Shown: positions 51,501 through 60,500 of the stretch, in pieces | How the letters are laid out: the number at the start of each line of letters is the position of its first letter | How positions within the stretch are numbered: the first letter of the stretch is position 1 | Assembly (NCBI GenBank): GCA_013397115.1 | Contig: VWZW01004687.1 | Coordinates: 812,917 to 876,916, forward strand | Length of the DNA stretch: 64,000 nt | Origin: Edolisoma coerulescens | Lineage: Eukaryota > Chordata > Aves > Passeriformes > Campephagidae | Direction of reading: 5' to 3' | The notes under the pieces: generated by a model | Database searches by the model: none | Told to the model about the DNA's origin: nothing | What the model saw: the letters and a program-made list of their open reading frames with translations, nothing else | Program-made: the position numbers and the translations under genes

Positions 51501-54500
51501 GATCCATTTGTATATTTGCTTTTAGGGCTCAGCTCTGGACTCCTAATATTTTGAAGAGAGTGTAGAGTGTGGAGCAGGAAAAGAGATGATGAAATGGAGA
51601 AAAAATACAGTGCGGCAGAGGGACAGCAAGTGAAAAACAAAGAGGCAAAGTGGGAAGCAAGGGAGGAAGAAAATAGGCGCTCTTTACACAGAGAATGTTT
51701 TGCATTGCTTGTTGCTGGGTGTTACTACACTGCTGTCAAACCTTAATGCTAGAGCAAAGAAAACCAGCAGCTGAAAGTCAAGAGCTGATGAAAAGCTGTT
51801 ACTCCTTTGTATTCCTAAGACCTAGAGTTAAATCTTGCTGCTGAGGAGCTGTCAGTAGAAGGAAGTAGCATGGTGATATAGCCTCATCTGAGCTTAGTGG
51901 GCTGAAGAAGGAGAGAAGAGGGATAGGAAGGGGGTGGAATGCTTTGGTTGTCCACCTGCTGTTAATGCTTGTGACAGCCTGTAGGTGTAGATGAAGAAAG
52001 GAAAATTAATAGGAATGAAAACATGAATTTCAGATTGGAATTAGTCTGTGTGGCAAGTCAGAATGTCCCTGCCTGACTAATGAGAAGCCTATACCTTTCT
52101 GTTTGGGGAAAAAGTCCCGTTGGATTTAAATCTATTTCTAAACTGAAGACAAGGCATACTATTGCCATGGAACACATTGCCTTCATGTTGGAATTGTAAG
52201 AGTATCTAATGTTTTTTTTAGTAAGTAATAACGTTTGCAGTATATACATAGCATGAATTGAAATAGGCATCAGTTCACAGCAGTTTTGCAAGTCTGCAGT
52301 AGCATTACTTCCTTATCACCTTCATCTAATTGTTCTTATTGAGAAAAGAGATGAGAAATAGTAATGGCAAAATTCTCACAACTGTTGATGTAAATAAACT
52401 CTTTGAAACCAGTATAAAAGTCATATTGACTGTAATATCATCAGAAATTGAGAATTACCAGCATGTTCAGCATGGTTCAGCCAGATTTTTTTAATGCAGA
52501 AATTTATTTATTATCAAAATGATAGTGAAAAGGCAGCACTACACATAAATTAATCTTGAATATCTGACATGATGAACATTCTCTCAATCCTCAGTCAATC
52601 ATTTGATAGCTTCAAATCACTTACTTAGTAAGCAACTCTTTAACTCAGCCATCAAAGAATGTTGTTGGTCATGGAATAAAAAAGCATTCTTTCATTTTGA
52701 GGTTTAATAAAACACATACTTCATTCTCTGCTTCGAATGTAGTGCAACATGTGGACATCAAAGCCAGTTCAATGGGCAAGATTGGGTAGGGAAAGCAGTA
52801 CAGCTGCCTGGTTCGGGATAGATGTATTGCATGATGCTCTACCTTAACATGGCAATGCCAGGCCTGATACCTGAACTACCTGCACTGGCAGCAACCCAGA
52901 GATCTCAGCTGCAGTGGGCAGTGTAGACATAACCTGCAGGATAATTTCTGGACAAATATGTTCATTTCTGCTGTTCGTTTCTTATACATTTAAACAGTTT
53001 TTAGTTTGGTGAACTGAGCCATAAACCACTACAAAGGAGAGGGATGAACTGGGTTTCAGTTAATGTAGAAGTATGTGCATGCCAGTACTCAGAAAAGTAG
53101 GCAATGCCATTTCATAATTCAGTATGTTTCATAACTCAGTATTTTTCTAACTGTACTGGCTGTGAGGAAGTGGATGGGACCTGGAGGCATGCACAGATTA
53201 GAATATATTAGAAAGGATTTTCTGCTGTTTTATGTTGGGCACAAGCAGTTTTGCTGTGGTTGGCATGTCATCAGCATTTCTGTTACCAGGAAGATCAAGG
53301 GCACCTCTGTATTATACATCTCAGCATTTTAGAACCTATTGTTCTGTGCCCCAGCCTTGTTCTGAGGGCATGGTTGATATTTGAATTGCAGTGTAAGGAG
53401 CCTTGTGTCAAACCACAATATGGCATCCCTTCTCTTGCACCATAACAGCACCCAGGTGGGAAGCCCTGAATCAGTGAATTGTCTTCTTGTCCAGATGGCT
53501 TTTAAATATTTCTAAGGAGGGAAGCTCCACAGCCTCCCTGGGCGACCTGTGTCACCACTCAGTCACCTTCACAGTGAAAACTGTTTCCTGGTGTTTGTAG
53601 GGAACCTCCTGTGTTTCAGTGTGTGCCCATTGCCTCTGTTCCTGGACACCACCGAAAACAGCCTGGCTCCATCCTCTTTGCATCATCCCTTCAGGTGTTT
53701 GTAGGCATTGATGAAATCCCCCTGAGCCTTTTCCAGGCTGAACAGTTTCAGCTCTCTCAGCTTTTCCTCAGAAGAGAGATGCTCCAGTTCTTTCATCATC
53801 TTAGTGGATTTTCACTGGTCTCTCTCTGGTACGTCCACGTCTCTCTTTTACTGGGGAGCCCAGAACTGAACCCAGCACTGCAGTTGTGGCCTCACCAGTA
53901 CTGAACAAAAGGGAAATAGTAGAGATCAGCTGCTTTGGTTTTTTTCAGACCTGTCTCTTGCATGTATTGTGGTATAAGGCAGCTAAACAGGCTCCGTGGT
54001 GAGCTTACTCATAGTGACAGATTCCTGGATTAGTTCGGTTCCATCTCTCACGTTTCTGATATGTAATAAATCAAAAAAGACTCTTCTTGATTGCTTTGTG
54101 TTGTTTTGGTGCAATTAAAGTTTAGTTAAAGCATGCAATTGGCTGAGGTATTTTGCATTAAAAAATATTTATATTCTTCTTGTACCACCAGTCTATTATT
54201 CTTGTATCTATTTCAGTCCCATCAGCCAGTGGGATCCCTTAACTTGAAAGCAGTGACTAATTGGGTCAAAACAATAACAACAAAGAAGGAATCCAGCTAA
54301 CACAGTGAGAGGGTCCCTTGTTTGACAGCTACACAAAAATTGCATCATTGCTGCAATTCCAGCTGCTTGCCAACAAGGAGACTGCAGATCTCTGCCATCC
54401 AGAATGTCCTTCAATACCAAACCAAAAGTACTGCTATCAAATTAAGATAATCCTTTTTATCCTATAGCCCAATATTAAGATTATAGAAATTATGTGGTGA

Positions 54501-57500
54501 GGTTTATCTCCTTCCATTTGTATTTCCTCGATCCTGTAGATTACTACAGTGATACAAATAAAACCACGTGCAAAATCAATGATTTGTTTAGATGTTACCA
54601 AAATATAGTCAGCCTTTTTTTTAGCTGCATTTAATTTATTTAATTTATTAAATATATTAATTAATTTATTATTTAATTTCTTTATTAAATTGTAGCCTTG
54701 TGGGAAGAGGGTCCACTTTTTTTTCCCCAGTATATGTTCAGTGACTGCCAGTACAGTGATGTTTCAGTCCAGGCCTAAGTATGTGAAATAACAGGTCACA
54801 GCTCTAAAAACTCCAGGCAATAAATCTCGTATTTTCCCTTTTCTCACTTTACTCCTATACCACAAACCTTCCCTGGAGTAATAGTTGGAGAAGAAAACAG
54901 GATTTAGAAAAAAATGTTTGAAACTAGAGTCCTTTTCATTGTTAGTCACATCTAATAAAGGTCTTCTCTATATCAGCTTTACTAGCATTCTGTCATTGAG
55001 ACGCAGAACAGTCTCCCTGAGAAGTGAACAAATGCAATTTGTCAGATGGGGTTCTGGGTTTTGTCCCAGCACACGTTTAGCAAACTTGCAGTTAGTTGAA
55101 TCTTATTAATGGAAGCAGCAGCATCATTGTACTTGAAAGGATAGTTCAGGAAGTGCTGTCATTTGGGGCTGGTTTCTTTTCGTGTGCTCGGGCATGACTG
55201 GTGTCCTTGGCAGCTCAGGTGCAGCAGTTTTGCAAGTTGGCAGCATCTGCACCTGCGGAAACAAGCAGAGCAGCTCTTTCTCAGACACCCCATGTTTCTA
55301 CAGCAGCTGCTGCATTGAAACTAGCCTGCTTTTCCCACAGATCAGCTCATGAACAGGACGTACTAGCTGTGGTGCAGTTTCCCTAAGAACCTGCTCTTAA
55401 TGGCAGATGCCGGTAAATCTGCAGTGTGCTGTGCTGTAATTCTGGGATAAATGCTCTGTTTTCCTTTGTGGGGAGTAGGCAGCCTTCCAGTGCCAGAAGG
55501 CAGGGTTAGTAGAGTGCTTTGGTTCAGCTTACTTCCTGAAAAATACATACCTTGAAGAAAAAATGATTCCTTCCTGAAAGAAGTGTTCAAGAAATCTCTT
55601 ATAGTATGTCCTGTATGGTTGATCCCATATGATGAAAATGAGGTTACATAGACATGTGCTAGTAGAGATTTCATGTCCCCAACATTGAAACTCCTTCATC
55701 CTACATTTGTTTCCCACCACTGAAAGAGGAGTGAACAATGAGTGAACAGTGAAAGTAATGAAAAGGAAAGCATGAGCCTCTTACAACTGTCTGATAATGA
55801 ACTTTTGGGAATGCAGTTAGTAGATGATTTTGTGTATTACATGGTCTTGAAAGGATGAAAAAACCCAAACCTCTCTGTGTGCAAGGTATTTGCTCTTAGC
55901 AACAAAAAAAATTTCCCCAAATAAGCCTAACAATGCTATGCTGAGGGCAAAAGGTGGTGAAAGCTGGAGAGACGGAGCTTGCAGTAACTTGTTATTAATT
56001 TGAGCATATTTGCTTTGTGTATCTGTAAACTTAAGTCTTCCTCCAGGACAAACAAAAAAATGCCCTGAGATTAAATTATCACAGTGGTCTCAGTTCAGTT
56101 TCCAGTTTCATGCTTCTCATTTCTTGCATGCCTGATTTCATTCACCTTTTTTTTTTTAAGCTGATTTCTTAACCTCTGTGCCATGGTAATGTTCAGCAGT
56201 GCAGCTGAAGGGAGTTAGCTACGTAAGCGGAGCGAGACGGGGAACGGGTTCTCCTCCCTGTGGAACAACCCTACCCACCTGTTGCTGAGAAGGGTTTTAG
56301 GTGGTGGAGGGATAAGAGGTCAGAAGAATGTGTGCTGCAGGGTGGGAGAGATTGGAGAGTGGAACCTGAGCTGTGCCTTTCCTGGCAGTCTGGGCTGTCC
56401 CTGGCCCTGGTCCTGTGCAGTATGGCAGAGCCCTGTTGTTGACAGGAACATGGGCACGAGGGCCTCCCAGGCAGGTCATGGAGTCTCTTCTTATGCCAAG
56501 AATTCTGGCATCTGGGGCATCCAGCTCAGCAGGCTGACTAGGATTTCATAAAACTCCAAAAATGCTGCCTCTCCTGTTGGTGTGAAAAGCTTTTGTCACT
56601 GTGCTGCTGAAATCTGTATGTTCCTGTGGAATGTTTTGATGATTTGGTGTTTTTTCCATTGGAGAAAAAGTTCTGTTGAGAGATTACTGGAAAAGTCTAC
56701 CCGTTGCTATATGATGTGTTGTTGCATACTGATTGTTGAAATCCAGCAGGATATAATATGACAAATTTCAGCTGATAGCTGAGAAGGTGACAGAACCACT
56801 ACCGGTCCTGGATATTTAACTTCCTGCTCAAGCTGCAACTTGTTTCTAAAAGTGTACCTTGTTTGTTTACAGAGCAAGAAACAAAACACTCAGAAAGGCT
56901 TTGGTTAGCATCCAACTAGACCATAAAGTGTAAAGTAGCTCCAAGAGCTAAATTTGTGAACCTGATTTGTGTCATCAGTAGACAATAAATATTTGAAAGC
57001 TACTTAGTAATATTTAATTGTCTGCAAAAGTGCACAGCTGGGAAGACAAGCATATTCAGCAAAAGCAAATAGTGGTATATAAATACAAGAAAACCAGTCA
57101 AGTGGAGTGCTCTGAGCAGCAGTCGTGCTACTGAGTGTCACTAGCGACAGGAGGTGAGGTGGCACAGCAGGGCTGACAGCCGCTGTGTGCGGAACGGCTC
57201 CCGAGCCGAGCCTCTGGGCTAGTCAGGGGTAGAAGATGGGAGCAGGAGAACGTCCCTTGTGGTCCCTGGGGTAGCTGGGATGCAGTAAGTCTGCTGCTAG
57301 TCGTTTATCTTCACACTGGCCTTGCTCATGTGTCACAGATATGAAGACAAGCCAACAGCAGCCCTTGTGAGGCTCTGCAGCCATGGCAGTCTGTGAGCAT
57401 GTGTACAGGATCTTGAGGATGCAGCCACAAACTCAATCCAGATTCCGTTCAGCTCCTGCCTGGCTGAGGAGGTGCTGAAATTCCCTGCATATCTACTGAT

Positions 57501-60500
57501 CAGCTTAGAGCAGGGGTACTTGAGGTAGTTTTAAACAGCAGTGCCCATTGAGCAGTACTGAGAGCAGGGCAAACAAGGCAGAACAGTTAATTCAATATTA
57601 CACTATAGTGCCCGGTGTGGAGTGGTTGTGCATTCCAGAATAATTCTCAGACATTAGTATAGTTACCAGTTCTCCAGGACTATTGAAGTAAGCTATTGTT
57701 TGCATTTTGGCCAGAGCTCTCCAAGACCAAGCATAGATTTGTGTAGTTTTAGGGAGCCGTGTAGGTGCAGGTGTTTAAGCTGCCTTGACTCAAGGATGGG
57801 AAGGAAGCATTTGAAATATGTCCAAATCCATAAGGGATATATCTGTGTTTCGCACTAATACCCAATTAATTAGCACTGGCCATTGTGTTTAACAGTTACC
57901 GTGGAGGAGATGAGAACCATCTGACAGTGTGTTTGTGATAGGAGGTCAGGAAATTTGTTGCTACAAAAATTGCTCACCTTCTATGTGGTAGCCTCTCTCC
58001 AGCTGTTCAGAACTTAAAAGCATAGAATACAGCTATGACAGAAAGTAACATAATAAAATGGGGGGGTTCCTAAGAAACAGGACAAGCTTCAGGTGAAAAT
58101 GTTGATCTCAGCTGCTTTTCAGTTTTCAGTGGCTTGGAATTGCCTTGAGCAAGGAAGAAGGAGTGTGTGTGCCAAGCTCAGGAGTCGTGGTTTCTTTAGA
58201 CAGGAAGAGATTTAGGAAGTAAGAGCTAGGGTCTTTAGCTTCAGCCAGCCCTGTCACTTGGCAATAGATTGGTATGAATAAGGTCATTCAGGTAAGATTT
58301 CCATTGCCATAATGCATTCATGTTACTGACAATGTTTTAAACCAAGGTGAATTACGAATGAGATGTAGAAAATTGAGCCAGCAATAAACCACACTGCAGA
58401 GTCTTGCTTTTCCACTTATTAAATTAATTTAGCAACCTGAAACAAGTCAGAGAATGTGACAAGTGTAGTAAAAATAGGTATAAATGTAATATGGGCCATT
58501 TAAAAATTCTTGCTTGTTATAATTTGGCTGCATAAGGAGAGCAGCAAATAACTTAGATTTCAGGATGAGTCTGTATATATATCTAAGTGGAACAGTTGTT
58601 TTCTTTTTGGTAGCTGAGCTGGCATGTTCAGAAATAGTATGGATAAAAGGTAATACTTTATTCCTATACCTTCAGGTACTAGTAGATGTGATTAGATTAC
58701 ATTAATTAATATTAGATGTGGCTTATTTAATTGTAACTACAATATTTCACAAGAGCAGTAATAATGAAGAGCCTGCTCTTTGGTATGTGTGTCTCTTTCA
58801 GCTTTGAAATTCCATTTAGGTCCTTCATAGTATATGACCAAACCCTTCAGAGGAGCACCGAGAAAGTTGGGCTTTGGCCACATTTTGGGAAATGGTCTAG
58901 GGAAGCAGAGTGGTGGTTCATTTACAGACATTTAGTGAAAGCACAGCAGTCTTCCACATCCAGAGAGCTTCCTGTAGATTTCACATATTCGTATAAGTAA
59001 TACAAGCATTCAGTTTTCTGAACAGTTGTTGATATGTGGAAAGAGATGCCTATTAGTTCATATTAGTTCACAGAATCCTTACATCTTGTCACTGAGTCTT
59101 TCATTAGTAATCAACAAGAAATTACTGCAGCTTAGAACAGAGATATAAAATAGTGGTGTCTTACCTATTAGAGGAAAAAAAAATGGGAAAAATACACCTG
59201 TTATCTAGCCAAATATGATACAAATTTTAAACTTTGGTATTTCTTTTATCATGTTTTTAGTTGATGGCAAGGATGACTTGGGTGTTCTTCTTTATTGTTT
59301 AAGTCACATACATAACCTAGAGTTAACACAGGCTTTGTGTAATAATCATCTCTCAGTTCCAGAGTTAATGAGTAGGATGTTTGCTCCCTCTGTACAGGAG
59401 GATATGGATATCTGTGTGTGCTCTACTAGCATGTTCTTCTTCCTTTCTTCAGTCCCACTCTTGCCATGGCCCACAGGAATCTGACTGGAAGCTGTAATGT
59501 TAACTGTGGATGTAAGATTCATGAGTACGAGCCTGTCTGTGGATCAGATGGAATAACGTATTTTAATCCTTGCCTAGCTGGCTGCATCAGTGGTGGAAAC
59601 CACAGCACAGGGGTAAGTGCTTCACCCACCATCCACACACAACCCCTGAACAGCCCCTCAGGACTGGTGCAGATCGAACTCTTCTCTGTTCCTGGCTCAA
59701 GCATCCCTCCTCTAAGCTTCAGAGAAGTTCTCTACAGCTGACTCGTTCATCTCTGACCCTTTCCATGATTTGAAAGACTGGCAATGCTATTATTGCATGG
59801 TACCAACCCACTTCCTTTAGTTATGTACCAATTTGAGGCACAAATTCATTTGTACTGAGTGAATCCTCCAGCTGAGTGAGTGCAAAATGCCATGGGATAG
59901 GGAGGGCTGGTGTTTCAAAGACCTTGGTGGCAGTGGCCTGCATGCCTACTATTCCTGCAGGGCTTGGAGGGGGTACCTTGAGTTAGTGTCACCTAATTAA
60001 GCTTTCTGCCAACATAGGCAGCCATGTCAAACTGTCTTTCTTCAAGCTCAGTCTTACCTTTTAGAGCAGTTTGGGGTTTTTTGTGACTCCTTCTCCGAGT
60101 TGAAGGAAGAACTTAACTCTTCAGGTAGTTGGAAGTGTTTTCAACTCCTGTTTAAATTTAGTTAGGACCTGTTTAAAGTCATTGGTGTTTGTGTTGGCCT
60201 CATCATTTTGCCCAAGTAGGTCTTGCACCTGCACCAGTGCACTGATAGGTCTGTGGTTTGCCTGGCTGGGTAAAGACTGCCTGTGTATTCTGCTCTTGTA
60301 AAACAGTTTGACCAGTCCCATGGGCCTTTTCTAAACCTCTTGCAGGCTAAATGAAGGTTGTCATCAAACTCAAGTAACTAGAGCTTAAAAGATGTTAATA
60401 ATCCACTTTCCTTCTTGGAAATACTTTGCTTGTTACAACCCAGCATTCCAGTTATGCTGAACTGGAGAAGGACATCCTGCTGGTAAAACCAAACCGTGGA

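Larger units (their letters stand above)
50580..59452 (+). other. SLCO5A1: SLCO5A1 intron before the Kazal-loop exon (8.9 kb)
   Basis: Runs from donor GTAAGT to acceptor TTCTTCAG. It holds a CR1 fragment (53480-53915), an AT-rich tract (54628-54695) and GC/CpG-richer patches at about 56215-56470 and 57130-57300 that I cannot assign. The remainder is AT-rich with nothing recognised. Confidence 0.9.

Noticed and set aside
59085..59100. CR1 tail-like cacagaatcc
   Set aside because: A single short match with no CR1 body next to it.
59466..59741. ATG at 59466 as a start of a short secreted Kazal protein
   Set aside because: The frame continues upstream to a good acceptor and joins the previous exon in phase; past 59612 it reads into intron.
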